Shown here: positions 7,799 to 17,138 of the stretch, one piece after another
How the letters are laid out: every line of letters begins with the position of its first letter
Position numbering within the stretch: the stretch's first letter is position 1
Assembly: GCF_027111295.1 (NCBI RefSeq)
Contig: NZ_CP114287.1
Location: 744,001 to 808,000 of the forward strand
Reading direction: 5' to 3'
Source: Flavobacterium gelatinilyticum
GTDB lineage: Bacteria > Bacteroidota > Bacteroidia > Flavobacteriales > Flavobacteriaceae
Length of the DNA: 64,000 nucleotides
Translations under genes and position numbers: made by a program
The notes under the pieces: generated by a model
Database searches by the model: none
Told to the model about the DNA's origin: nothing
The model's input: the letters and a program-made list of their open reading frames with translations, nothing else

Positions 7799-10144
7799 TT
7801 AGAATGTATAACCTACATTGACAAGGAAATTACTCGGAGCACCGGTAAAATTTCGCTGATAGTTGTAACCGCCTATCAAGTATTTCTTATCAAAAATATT
7901 ATTGAAATTAACCCCGATTGTAAAACGGTCTACTTTATAATAAGCAGCCGCATTAAAAACTACATAGGAAGGCAATTGCAGCGTACGTACAAATGTTTCC
8001 CTTTTAGAAACCTGACTATGACCAATTGCAAGACCTAATCCTTTTATTTTCCCTTCAGTAAAGCTGTATTTTATCCAGCTTCCGCTGATATTTTTTGGCG
8101 CATTTTCCTTTGTAAGCCCCACCTGATTGTTTGGGTCACCTTTTATCGATTCTGTAATAATTGCATTGTTGTAGGCATAACTTAGATTCACACTCCAGTT
8201 GTTATCAATTCTTCCTGTGGCCTCCACTTCAAAACCCCTGGCACGCTCCTGCCCTCTCTGCTCGAGCAGATCCGGATTTGAAGCATCGTTTGCATTAACC
8301 AGTATGTTGTTTTTGGTAATTTGGTATACCGCCGTTCCCACAAAAAGCCTTTTATTGAAGAATTCTGCTTTTGATCCTACTTCAAATAAATTGCTTGTCA
8401 TAGGATCAAATGGCCCCCCTGTGTTTGCATTTCCGAAAATCGCAGCATTCTGGGCTTCAAATCCTGTTGCATACGTTCCGTAAACATTGATATTATCAGC
8501 AACACTATAGGTAAGACCGACTTTAGGAAGTAGTGCTTTTTCTGTTTTATTGCCATCAGTGATCCCTGCAGCGGCATTTTCAGGAAAAGTGTAAAACTCC
8601 TGTCTTAAGCTTAACAGCAACTGGATTTTCTTGTATTTGATCAAGTCCTGAACATAAAATCCGTTAGTGTAATATTTGCTGATTTCATTCCCTGATGCAG
8701 TAAACTTATAGGTTTCAATTGGACGTATGAGATAAGTTGGATTCAATAAATCAAAATTACTCACATTGCCGGATTCATTCTCGGCATCTCTTTGGTACTG
8801 ATTGATTTCTCCATTAATGTAATCGTAACCTGCAACGGCCTGATGCTGCAATTCCCCTGTTTTGAATTTTGAGGAAAAGTAAGTCGAAAGGTTATTTCCC
8901 TGCTGAATCGTTTTGCGGTCATTAAAATACATGGCAATCATTGTAGGGGTGATATAACCGTTGAAACCATGCTCGTTCAATTGCTCATCATACCTCACTT
9001 TTAAATAAGAGGCATTGAAGGTCAAATGCTCACTTATGACCTGGCTGAAAGACAAAGTCAAGGCCAATGTTTTACTTTTCAGATAATCATCAGGCTGGGC
9101 AATATTAAAACCGATCGGAGTGGCAAAAAGATCGGTAGTCCCCTGGATAATGGTTCTTCCCCTGTCGAGTTTGGTATCCAGATTGGTATATACCAAATCG
9201 GCATTAAAACGGGTTCCCTCTTTTGGTATGAACGAAACAGAAGGTGCAATTACAATCGATTTATTGCTGATTTGATCTCTGTAGGTATCGGCGTTTTCAT
9301 ATCCTAAATTCAATCTGTACAAAAGTGTTTTATCATCATTTACAGGCCCGGTAAAATCAGCAGAGGCTCTAAAGGTATTGAAGCTTCCTGTTGAAAACTG
9401 AATCGCCTGCCTTGCTTCGTCCAATGGTTTTTTGGTAATCATGTTGATGGTTCCCCCCGGGCTTGAGTTCCCAAAAACAGCAGATGCCGGTCCTTTAATG
9501 TATTCAACTCGCTCAATATTTACAAGCAGCGGACTTGTCCAGAAAGTATTTACGCCGCGAAGACCATTGATCAGCCTTCCGTTGCTGTCATTGTTTCTGA
9601 ATCCTCGAATGGTAATATCATCATAGGTGCTGAATTCGTTAACACCCGCAACGTTTTTTCCAACCTCTTTCAAACGCAATGCCTGTTGATCCTGAATGAG
9701 TTCTTTGGTTACAAAGGATATACTTTGCGGTACATCTATAACTCTCATTTCCAGTTTTGTTGCCGAAAAAGTATTATCGTTTTTATACGATGATTTCTTT
9801 CTTCCGGTAACTTCAACAGATTGAAGCTCATTTGTTGTTTCTACTAAAAAAACTTCAGGAACCAGGGTTATTTCATTTTCCTTAAGTTCCACGTTGATTT
9901 GCTGCGTCTGAAAACCTACAGCTGATATTATTACTGTTTTATTACCCGAAGGCAGGTTTTTCAAGATATACTCTCCACGATTGTCTGTTAGAGTTGCCGC
10001 CGCATTTTCTTTGATTTTTATATTAACCGTTTCAGAACTGCCGTTTGCAGTTTTGACCGTACCTGAAATACCTGAGGTTTGGGAAAATATAAAATTACCG
10101 ACTAAGCAGAAAAAACTACTTATTACAATTTTTTTCTTCATCAC
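7799..10144 (-). CDS. TonB-dependent siderophore receptor with CarboxypepD_reg-like N-terminal domain
   Basis: A 781-residue outer-membrane receptor. Residues 1-21 are the signal peptide (ending FIFSQ). Residues 23-105 form a carboxypeptidase-regulatory-like beta-sandwich (SGISGTVKTANGSSETVNIK, then GEYILKNLPSGNKTVIISAV), common in Bacteroidota receptors. The plug includes VIDVPQSISFVTKELIQDQ, TIRGFRNND and VEYIKGPASAVFGNSSPGG, close to the FhuA/FpvA siderophore group. The barrel ends FLVNVGYTF with a C-terminal Phe. It is the first gene of the minus-strand iron-uptake cluster and is preceded by a -7 element and a palindrome that could bind Fur. Ferric siderophore is the likely substrate class; the ligand is not determined. 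Confidence 0.92.
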   Translation of the reverse strand: MMKKKIVISSFFCLVGNFIFSQTSGISGTVKTANGSSETVNIKIKENAAATLTDNRGEYILKNLPSGNKTVIISAVGFQTQQINVELKENEITLVPEVFLVETTNELQSVEVTGRKKSSYKNDNTFSATKLEMRVIDVPQSISFVTKELIQDQQALRLKEVGKNVAGVNEFSTYDDITIRGFRNNDSNGRLINGLRGVNTFWTSPLLVNIERVEYIKGPASAVFGNSSPGGTINMITKKPLDEARQAIQFSTGSFNTFRASADFTGPVNDDKTLLYRLNLGYENADTYRDQISNKSIVIAPSVSFIPKEGTRFNADLVYTNLDTKLDRGRTIIQGTTDLFATPIGFNIAQPDDYLKSKTLALTLSFSQVISEHLTFNASYLKVRYDEQLNEHGFNGYITPTMIAMYFNDRKTIQQGNNLSTYFSSKFKTGELQHQAVAGYDYINGEINQYQRDAENESGNVSNFDLLNPTYLIRPIETYKFTASGNEISKYYTNGFYVQDLIKYKKIQLLLSLRQEFYTFPENAAAGITDGNKTEKALLPKVGLTYSVADNINVYGTYATGFEAQNAAIFGNANTGGPFDPMTSNLFEVGSKAEFFNKRLFVGTAVYQITKNNILVNANDASNPDLLEQRGQERARGFEVEATGRIDNNWSVNLSYAYNNAIITESIKGDPNNQVGLTKENAPKNISGSWIKYSFTEGKIKGLGLAIGHSQVSKRETFVRTLQLPSYVVFNAAAYYKVDRFTIGVNFNNIFDKKYLIGGYNYQRNFTGAPSNFLVNVGYTF

Positions 10145-10165
10145 TTTTGGTTGTTAAATTTTGTG

Positions 10166-10201
10166 CAAAAATAAAGTTATTTTTATTTATTCTAAATAAA
10201 A
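10166..10201 (-). promoter_or_regulatory. Promoter -7 element with palindromic operator (Fur-box candidate)
   Basis: On the minus strand, TATTTTTG (complement of 10166-10173) fits the Bacteroidota -7 consensus TAnnTTTG. Just upstream, TTTATTTA (10182-10189), TTC, TAAATAAA (10193-10200) is a perfect palindrome, 9-bp arms if the outer T/A pair is counted. It would cover the -33 region of the receptor promoter, the position expected for an iron-responsive repressor. Assignment to Fur is inference from the gene context. Confidence 0.5.
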
Positions 10202-10506
10202 CACAAAGCAAATTGAAATTAATTTTAACAAAAACAGTCCCAAAACAAATTTGAAAGACTTTGATTATAGTCAATTAAAATACATTGAAGAAATATCGCA
10301 CTTGTAATAAAATTAAAATCAAACCATCATAATCTATTTTAAACATATCATTGCTATAAAAACAAAACCAAGTAAATCAAATGTGATAGCATTTGACTTC
10401 AAGCACGAAGAACCCAAATAATGAAAATAGCTCCATGCAGGAGCAAAAACTTCTAAATTATATAAATCCAAGCCAGAATTCTATAAATAACCGACTCATT
10501 ATTCAT
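10202..10506. other. AT-rich intergenic region without recognisable gene
   Basis: Between the divergent receptor and the small plus-strand ORF. It is very AT-rich, with no open frame showing coding character. The only features I see are the promoter elements at its two ends. Confidence 0.5.
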
Positions 10507-10514
10507 GTAATTTT
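10507..10514 (+). promoter_or_regulatory. -7 promoter element (TAATTTTG) upstream of small ORF
   Basis: TAATTTTG fits TAnnTTTG and lies 27 bp before the ATG at 10542. No good TTTG lies 19-20 bp upstream, so the promoter is only half supported. Confidence 0.35.
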
Positions 10515-10541
10515 GAAATTAAAAATAAAAACATCGATATC

Positions 10542-10745
10542 ATGAATTCATCCGCAGCCGACTTTACTATTTCCAGCTCAGCAGAACAATTTAATATCCA
10601 ATCAAATTCTAATTTTAAAGATGCAGAATTTTATTCTGAAAAATATCATATGGCCGACTTATATTCTAAACATGAAGATGAGCCCGATTTGATTGCGAGT
10701 TTTTATATAGGAACGATGGCAACTTTGATGAAAAAGATAATTTAA
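10542..10745 (+). CDS. Small hypothetical protein
   Basis: A 67-residue acidic, Ser-rich protein (MNSSAADFTISSSAEQFNIQ) ending in LMKKII. There is no signal peptide or known motif. A -7-like element sits 27 bp before the ATG and the frame has an even amino-acid composition, which slightly favours a real gene. I do not recognise the family, and the reading could be spurious. It lies 236 bp before the response-regulator gene, which has its own strong promoter, so the two are probably independent units. Confidence 0.35.
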   Translation: MNSSAADFTISSSAEQFNIQSNSNFKDAEFYSEKYHMADLYSKHEDEPDLIASFYIGTMATLMKKII

Positions 10746-10920
10746 ATTAATTGGACTCACAGTATAATTTGGCAGGCAGTGCTTTAGATTTTCAAGGGAC
10801 TGCTAATCTGCATGCCACACATCTAGAGTAAAATCATCAATATTTTACTTCGTTACCAAATGGTTATAAATTTTCAAATATAAATCAATTACAAGCAGCA
10901 AGAGGTGCACGATAATTACC

Positions 10921-10952
10921 TTTGGCAATCGGATATTAAAATTGTATCTTTG
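10921..10952 (+). promoter_or_regulatory. Complete Bacteroidota-type promoter (-33 TTTG, -7 TATCTTTG)
   Basis: TTTG at 10921-10924 and TATCTTTG at 10945-10952 are separated by 20 bp, the ideal spacing for the Bacteroidota primary sigma factor. The predicted start of transcription is near 10959, about 23 nt before the ATG at 10982. The paralogous gene at 41300 has an equivalent promoter. Confidence 0.75.
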
Positions 10953-10981
10953 AGATTAGTGCTATAATTCAGAATATTTCT

Positions 10982-11432
10982 ATGGATCAAAAATTATTTA
11001 AACACGTCCTGCTGGCAGATGACGATTTGGATGACTGCGAATTTTTTTCAGATGTTTTTAAAACAAATTTTCCGGATGTGAAACTAACTGTTTCAAATGA
11101 CGGCAAAGTATTAATGAACCTGCTTGAAGGTCCGCCTGCTGCAGAAGCAGATATGATTTTTTTTAGATCTTAACATGCCGATTTTATCAGGTCCCCAATG
11201 TCTTGAAAAGATTAGAACCTCACTGGAACTCAACAAGCACATTGTCGTTATTTTCAGCACCAGCAGCAGTCCCTCCGACATCCAGAAAATGTATTCACTG
11301 GGAGCCAATTATTTTATCACAAAGCCTGCTGCGTATAATGATTTGTCTACACTGATCAATAAAGCGATGTCTTTGGTATCCCAGACTGATACTCAGCAGC
11401 CTTCATTTGAAAACTTTCATATTAAAATTTAA
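10982..11432 (+). pseudogene. Single-domain response regulator, frameshifted in a T8 tract at the phosphoacceptor
   Basis: The first frame (10982-11173) reads HVLLADDDLDDCEFFSDVF and ends MIFFRS-stop. The second frame (to 11432) continues NMPILSGPQCLEKIRT, FSTSSSPSDIQKMYSLGANY and FITKPA, the rest of a receiver domain. The paralogue at 41300-41749 is intact and reads LVFLDLNMPIMSG here, so the break lies exactly before the phosphoacceptor Asp (position 62 by alignment). The tract at 11157-11164 has eight T; seven would give MIFLDLNMP in one frame. It may be a pseudogene, a sequencing error, or rescued by polymerase slippage. It precedes a histidine kinase by 18 bp on the same strand, so it would be that kinase's partner. 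Confidence 0.85.
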
Positions 11433-11450
11433 TTATTATTTTTTGCAGTC

Positions 11451-12947
11451 ATGATGGAACTTCCAGACTCAGTAAGAGAAAATGTTTTACGCAGTGTTAT
11501 CGATACGGCGCCTTTTCCGATCGGAGTATACACAGGAGAAAAGATGAAAATTGTTCTGGCCAATAAGTGCATGATTCAAACCTATGGGAAAGGACCTGAT
11601 GTGATAGGGACCAACTACACCGAAATTCTTCCTGAACTTGAAAATCAGCAGATATTTGATCAGCTCCGCGAGGTTCTGCATACCGGCAAACCTTATGAAG
11701 CAAAAAATGCAAGAGTTGACATCGTGGTGGACGGCGAACTCAAACCCCATTACTTCAATTATAACTTTACGCCTATCTTCGGTGCGCAGGGAGAAGTCTA
11801 TGGCGTAATGAATACTGCTGCTGAAGTGACCGAACTTAATGTTGCCAGACAGCAGACCATAGAGATTGAAAAAAAATTAAGGCTGGCTGTTGAATCCTCA
11901 CAGCTCGGCACATTCGAAATTGATATCAATAAGGGTATGATCGCAGGATCAAAACGTTTTACAAGCTTTTTTGAATTGGAAAAACATGAGTTTCACCTCG
12001 GAACTCTGGTCACTTTTATCCATGAAGATGATACTGCGCTTTGGCAGGATTCAATAAGAGGAGTTTCAGACTCAGGAGACTTCAATTGTGAAATAAGGGT
12101 AGTTATCAATGGGAAGGTTCACTGGATGAGGTTTTCCGGAACACTCTCTGAAAGCGACAATAAACAAAATATTTTAGTGGGAATTGCTCAGGATATAACC
12201 GAGCAGAAAAAGAATGCCCAAGAGCTTATGCAGCTTGTGGAACAGCGCACCCTTGAACTCAAACGTTCCAATGATGACCTTAAACAGTTTGGACATGTCA
12301 TCAGCCATGATTTGAAAGAACCGGTCCGCAAAGTTCTGTTATTCTCCAATATTCTAAAGGATGATATAGACAATGGACTAACTCCAAAAATCAGCCAATA
12401 TGCCGATAAAATAAATAAAAGTGCCGCACGCCTGACAGAGATGATTGATTCCATATTAAATTATTCCTCTGCCGGAAGTCCGGATTTGGAAGAGACAGTC
12501 GATCTAAACTATATAATAGAGAGTATACAAGAGGATCTTGAAATAAAAATTCTGGAAAAACATGCTGTAATTGAATATTTAAAACTCCCGCTCATCCGCG
12601 GTTCTAAAATTTTATTTCATCAGCTGTTCTACAACCTGATTGCCAACTCGCTGAAGTTCTCCCGCGAGAACGTTGATTCTTGCATCAAAATAGACCATAC
12701 TATTGATGCTGAAAACTTAAAAATCAAAGTAACTGACAATGGCATCGGGATTGCTGCTGAGAATTCCCAAAAAATCTTTAATGTTTTTGAGAGACTTCAT
12801 TCCAAGGATGCCTATGAAGGGACAGGATTAGGACTTGCACTATGTAAAAAAATTGTAGAGAGACACGGGGGAAAAATGATGAATATTGAACCTGAAAGTA
12901 CAGGTGCCGTTTTTGAAATTACCCTGCCGGCAGCTATTTTGCAGTAA
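11451..12947 (+). CDS. PAS-domain sensor histidine kinase, cytoplasmic
   Basis: A 498-residue kinase with no membrane segment. Domains in order: PAS 1, about residues 15-125 (FPIGVYTGEKMKIVLANK); PAS/PAC 2, about 145-250 (GTFEIDINKGM through GIAQDITEQKK); a coiled linker (LMQLVEQRTLELKRSNDDLK); HisKA with the phospho-acceptor His286 in ISHDLKEPVRK; and HATPase_c with N box (FYNLIANSLKFS), G1 (VTDNGIGI) and G2 (GTGLGLALCKKIVERHGG). Soluble PAS kinases of this type sense cytoplasmic signals, often redox or light-derived, through PAS-bound ligands. It follows the frameshifted response regulator by 18 bp and probably shares its promoter at 10.92 kb. Another regulator gene converges from the right at 13124-13570. 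Confidence 0.9.
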   Translation: MMELPDSVRENVLRSVIDTAPFPIGVYTGEKMKIVLANKCMIQTYGKGPDVIGTNYTEILPELENQQIFDQLREVLHTGKPYEAKNARVDIVVDGELKPHYFNYNFTPIFGAQGEVYGVMNTAAEVTELNVARQQTIEIEKKLRLAVESSQLGTFEIDINKGMIAGSKRFTSFFELEKHEFHLGTLVTFIHEDDTALWQDSIRGVSDSGDFNCEIRVVINGKVHWMRFSGTLSESDNKQNILVGIAQDITEQKKNAQELMQLVEQRTLELKRSNDDLKQFGHVISHDLKEPVRKVLLFSNILKDDIDNGLTPKISQYADKINKSAARLTEMIDSILNYSSAGSPDLEETVDLNYIIESIQEDLEIKILEKHAVIEYLKLPLIRGSKILFHQLFYNLIANSLKFSRENVDSCIKIDHTIDAENLKIKVTDNGIGIAAENSQKIFNVFERLHSKDAYEGTGLGLALCKKIVERHGGKMMNIEPESTGAVFEITLPAAILQ

Positions 12948-13123
12948 TGCCGTTTTACAATTATGCCATAAATAGGCAAAAGCAGTTCAAATTGCATATT
13001 TATGCTATTTATTTTTTATGTATGCGTTTATAAAAACCATATACATAAATTTCAGATAAAGAACCTGTTCTTAATATTGAAATGTGCAAAATTTTTCTAT
13101 CTAGATTTTCTAAAACGTAAGGC

Positions 13124-13570
13124 TTATATAAGACGAAATTTCTTTCTGTTGTCCAGAAGATTCCAATCCATCTTCATAACCTCACTGAGAAACAATCTCA
13201 TAACCTCAAATGAATTTGGTTTTACAGCATAAAATGAAGCCCCAAGTTCTCGAGCCGATTCAATATCTGAAGGACCACTGCTGGTAGAGAGCATAATAAC
13301 ATTTACATATTTTAAATTTCCATCCTGCATTTTGATTTCTCTCAGACACTCCAGACCGCTTTTTCCAGGCCTATTGATATCAAGGAAAATGAGATCTGGC
13401 ACCACTGCTTTACTTTCAAGAAGACTTTTCATCAGATACATGCCATCTTCCAATTGACGTATAATAGCATCAGGATCAACATCCAAAAGCGCATCGGCTA
13501 AAAAATCTCTGTCATCCTCATCATCATCCACTATAAATATGTGGCGGGAAGTATTTTTTGGAACAGCCAT
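13124..13570 (-). CDS. Single-domain response regulator (receiver only)
   Basis: A 148-residue CheY-like protein with no output domain. Acidic pocket DDDEDD at residues 15-20; phosphoacceptor Asp64 in LIFLDINRPGKSG; Ser/Thr in MLSTSSGPSDIE; conserved Lys in YAVKPNSFE. The usual Met after the phosphoacceptor loop is Arg here (INRPG). Such receiver-only proteins in Bacteroidota act in phosphorelays with cytoplasmic hybrid or phytochrome-type kinases. It faces the PAS kinase tail-to-tail and lies 405 bp downstream of the phytochrome gene on the same strand; partner choice cannot be read from the sequence. Confidence 0.88.
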   Translation of the reverse strand: MAVPKNTSRHIFIVDDDEDDRDFLADALLDVDPDAIIRQLEDGMYLMKSLLESKAVVPDLIFLDINRPGKSGLECLREIKMQDGNLKYVNVIMLSTSSGPSDIESARELGASFYAVKPNSFEVMRLFLSEVMKMDWNLLDNRKKFRLI

Positions 13571-13975
13571 ACTTTACTAATCAGCAGTTAAAAGATAAAA
13601 CAGGAATTTAAAAATCTTGAAATGTTTAGATCTCCAATATAAGTCTACGCAAATCGATGAAAGACAGAATTATATTAGAAAATGGATTACTATAAGCAAA
13701 GATAGTTAATAAATTTAGAACTGCCCCCTTAGAACTTTCATCTAAGCCGTGAACAATTGGCTTTAAATTTATTTTTTACCTCTCTTACAAAAGTTGGATA
13801 TAGTTTTTATTTCAGTTGCTGATGAAACTTAGTTTTTAAAACAGAAATAAAAACCAAAAGCTAAATTAAAAATTATAACAGCAGAAGTTAAAGTTCTGGT
13901 CTAAAGTCCTGCCAAAAGATTCCAAACGAAAATTATACAGTTAATTTGCAAATTTAAATACTCTTAAAAATAGAT
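13571..13975. other. Intergenic region without recognisable feature
   Basis: An AT-rich stretch upstream of the response regulator and downstream of the phytochrome gene. No coding frame with family resemblance, no clear hairpin terminator and no full promoter found. Confidence 0.5.
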
Positions 13976-16243
13976 TCAAATTAGACTGTCTTCAGGATCG
14001 CAGGGAAAGTAAATGGTTATGCTTGCCCCCTCTCCGACTTTTCCTTCGGCAGTAATTGTTCCGCCTACTGTCTGCATGATTTTTTTACAAAGTGCCAGCC
14101 CAATACCTGATCCGGTGTACTCTTGCTGGGTATGGAGCCTTGTAAAAACTTTAAATAAAGAATCTGCATGAATTTGATCAAAACCAATTCCATTATCTGA
14201 AAATTTAACCCAGTTACAATATACGTGAAACAGTGGCTTTATAATTACTGGTTCCTGCGAAGCAGTTATCTTTATGACAGACGAACGGTTCGGAGATGCA
14301 TATTTTAATGAATTTTGAATAATATTTAAGAATAACTGCTTCATTAAAAAGCCTATTGCCTGCACTTCTGGAAGTTTCTCGCACTCAATAACCGCATTAT
14401 TTTCAGAAACTGCCTCACCTATTTCCTCTATAACAGATTCAAAAATTTGATTCAGATCTATTTTTTCAGCAGCCTCTCTGGTGTTTTTAATCCTGGTGTA
14501 TTTCAAGATATCCTGCAGCAGTTCACGCATTCTTGAAGCAGATTTTGAAACACGCAGCAGAGAATCAAAATCAGGATCATCATGATTGCCTCCTTTCTCC
14601 GCAAGCAGTTTTGAAGTAATCATCTGAATTTTTCTAAGAGGCTCCTGCAGATCATGTGTACTGATCCAGTTTATATTTTCAAGTTCAGAATTGGTCTCCT
14701 TTAAAATTTCACTTTGAAGCCTGTATTTTTCTTCTTCCTCACTAAGGAGAATCATCATTAAATTATGATGAAGTGAATGTGCATATTTCGCAGCTGAATT
14801 TATTTCGTACTGCCTCCAGATACTGCTCTGCCCTTTAACAACCTGTTTCCAGGTATTAAATGAGTTTCTTGGATGGAGTCCTTTTTCATCCTTCACTATG
14901 CTTTTTTCCGGATCGCCTGCCCAGTTAATTTCTGAGACGGTTTCTGGACGGTACCAGATGATATGGTTTGAATTCCCGAGAGGATGGTAAATTACACCGG
15001 CAAAACTAGAGAATCTTTTTAAATCAGGAAAATCATCACTTATTTTTCTTGTCACGTAAAACTCACCGGATCTTTTATGCTCTGCCTGCTCCACAAAAGC
15101 TTTTATCTGATGATCTTCAGGGGTTATACCGTTCTTGTAGATTTTATTTCTGAATGATATCGAAACTCCTCCGGCATTGCACAGGGTCAGCAGCTCCGGC
15201 ATTCTGATAATGGCATTCAAAGAATCTTCAGCAAGGGGCAGATCATGAGCTGTCAAATGCTCTAATGCTTCAATGGATTTCTTAGCATTTATATTTTCGT
15301 CATTTGATTCCCGGATATCAATCTGTGAGGTAATAAATTGGCCCTGAAGTTTTGCAGCAAGCCGCACCGCCGGCGAAATATTCTTCTGTGAATAATGATG
15401 GCAGGCAATCAGTCCCCATAGCCGGTCATGGTGAATAAGGGAAATGGTGAGCGTAGCCCCGACGCCCATATTTTTGAGATACTGTACATGAATGGGTGAA
15501 GTGCTTCTTAAAATCGACAGGCTTAAATCAAGGTTTTTATGCTCTTTGTTATCAATGGTAAAAATGGGCACGGCCTGGTAATTAATATCGACAATTAACC
15601 TAAGCTGATTCCTGATATATAATTCCCTTGCCTGCACCGGAATATCGGTATGTGGATAATGCAGTCCTAAAAAAGGCTCCAGGTCATTTCTGCAGCTTTC
15701 AGCATAAACCTCGCCATTATATTGTTCGTCAAAACGATAGATCATTACACGGTCATACCCTGTTATTTCCCTTGTTCCCTCTGCTACAAGTGCGCAAAGA
15801 TCTTTCAGCGATCTTGTATTGTTCATCTGCGTTACAAACTGAATTGTCTGGGTATAGACATCTCCCAGAATCTGTTTATCGAACTGAGGTTCAGCCTCTA
15901 GAACATAAATCCCATCACTCTGATGAATATTGACCTGAAATTTTTTTCCAAGCAATTCTATTTCAAGCGGAAATACATCCTGAACGGTATCTGAATTTAT
16001 ATAGTTAAAAATTCGCTGCTGTGACGCGCTGCCAAAAACAGTTTCAAATTTATTTCCTAATATCTGGGTATGGCTAACCTCAATAAAAGATGAAATATTA
16101 CTGGTGCAGTAGTCTATAGTCCAATCCGCAGTAAGTCCGATTAAAAAACCATGCGGCTGGATCTGTCCAGGAATGTGTATGGGCTCTTGGTCACAGTTGG
16201 TTAATGTAACCAGATCGCGGTTAACTATATCTTTAATATTCAT
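13976..16243 (-). CDS. Bacteriophytochrome histidine kinase
   Basis: A 755-residue red/far-red photoreceptor kinase. PAS domain with chromophore-attachment Cys17 in LTNCDQEPIHIPG, then IQPHGFLIGL, the signature of biliverdin-binding phytochromes. GAF domain with YPHTDIPVQARELY (Asp and Pro of the DIP motif present) and the chromophore-pocket segment LIACHHYS. PHY domain with the tongue motif PRNSF and a conserved Trp (HPRNSFNTWKQVVKGQSSIW). HisKA with His530 in STHDLQEPLRK, then HATPase_c with N box (FLNIIQNSLKYA), DNGIGFD and GSGIGLALCKKI. Full-length architecture with all key residues. A receiver-only regulator sits 120 bp upstream on the same strand and is a natural partner. No heme-oxygenase gene, which would supply biliverdin, is seen in the window. 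Confidence 0.95.
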   Translation of the reverse strand: MNIKDIVNRDLVTLTNCDQEPIHIPGQIQPHGFLIGLTADWTIDYCTSNISSFIEVSHTQILGNKFETVFGSASQQRIFNYINSDTVQDVFPLEIELLGKKFQVNIHQSDGIYVLEAEPQFDKQILGDVYTQTIQFVTQMNNTRSLKDLCALVAEGTREITGYDRVMIYRFDEQYNGEVYAESCRNDLEPFLGLHYPHTDIPVQARELYIRNQLRLIVDINYQAVPIFTIDNKEHKNLDLSLSILRSTSPIHVQYLKNMGVGATLTISLIHHDRLWGLIACHHYSQKNISPAVRLAAKLQGQFITSQIDIRESNDENINAKKSIEALEHLTAHDLPLAEDSLNAIIRMPELLTLCNAGGVSISFRNKIYKNGITPEDHQIKAFVEQAEHKRSGEFYVTRKISDDFPDLKRFSSFAGVIYHPLGNSNHIIWYRPETVSEINWAGDPEKSIVKDEKGLHPRNSFNTWKQVVKGQSSIWRQYEINSAAKYAHSLHHNLMMILLSEEEEKYRLQSEILKETNSELENINWISTHDLQEPLRKIQMITSKLLAEKGGNHDDPDFDSLLRVSKSASRMRELLQDILKYTRIKNTREAAEKIDLNQIFESVIEEIGEAVSENNAVIECEKLPEVQAIGFLMKQLFLNIIQNSLKYASPNRSSVIKITASQEPVIIKPLFHVYCNWVKFSDNGIGFDQIHADSLFKVFTRLHTQQEYTGSGIGLALCKKIMQTVGGTITAEGKVGEGASITIYFPCDPEDSLI

Positions 16244-16363
16244 TAAAATAATTGAATTTAGAAAGTATCAATATATGCTTTTAGAGCAGAAAACTTTACC
16301 TTTTGTGTTAGCAGCATAATTGTAATATTAATATCCTGCAGATCAAAAATGATTTTACCGCAT

Positions 16364-16819
16364 CTAATTAAACGGGAAAATATTTTCTGGCAGATTGGAG
16401 TGCAAACTCTCCAGTGTGCTTTTCAAATCAGTCTGCACCCCGATGCAAAGCTGCTTCATTATCGATTGCAATTCACTAAAATCAGAAGGCTTAACAATAT
16501 AGGCAACCGCACCTAATGCATTTGCCTCATCTATACCTTTCAAAGCATTGGAAGTGGCCATCATTATAACCGGTACATTACCGAACTTCAAATCCTGCTT
16601 AATAATATTTAATAGTTCCCAGCCGTTCATTTTCGGCATTCCCGCATCCAGTAATATCAAATCAGGCAGTGAATCCAATTCGGAAAGTAATCGAAGCGCC
16701 GCGTCACCGCTGTCCACAAATTTAATTGCAAAAGCTTCCTCTGTTCCCTTCATTGCCCACTTAAAAAATTCCGCATCGTCAAAATCATCATCTACCAGTA
16801 AAATTATTTTTCTATCCAT
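16364..16819 (-). CDS. Single-domain response regulator, probable phytochrome partner
   Basis: A 151-residue receiver protein: acidic residues in LLVDDDFDD, phosphoacceptor Asp58 in LILLDAGMPKMNGWEL, the Thr/Ser position in IMMATSNALKG, and Lys in YIVKPSDFSEL. No output domain. It is transcribed ahead of the bacteriophytochrome gene with a 120-bp gap, the arrangement known for phytochrome/Rcp-type phosphorelays. Pairing is inferred from this neighbourhood only. Confidence 0.9.
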   Translation of the reverse strand: MDRKIILLVDDDFDDAEFFKWAMKGTEEAFAIKFVDSGDAALRLLSELDSLPDLILLDAGMPKMNGWELLNIIKQDLKFGNVPVIMMATSNALKGIDEANALGAVAYIVKPSDFSELQSIMKQLCIGVQTDLKSTLESLHSNLPENIFPFN

Positions 16820-17138
16820 TATATAAATATAGTATCACAGCAATTTTATGAGCTGCAATGATGTAAGTAAATTTAAGTATCCATTCTTTTTAAAGCAAGA
16901 GAAAAAAGTAGTTTATTGCTAAAGTTGAAAAACTGCCAACAATAAATTTCCTTTTTTAATGGATACCTTTTATTCTATTTTTTATTTTAATTTTTAGCAA
17001 TCTCTTAAACAGCTCATTATAATATAATCCAAAGGCGCTCTCGCAGGTTTACGATCTAAAAAAAACAATCTTACAATAAGTAACTTTTTTTATACTATTT
17101 AAGATCTAAAGATATATCATAAAAACTTTAATTATCTC
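16820..17138. other. Intergenic region without recognisable feature
   Basis: AT-rich spacer between two minus-strand genes. It should contain the promoter of the response-regulator/phytochrome unit, but I found no convincing -33/-7 pair. Confidence 0.45.
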
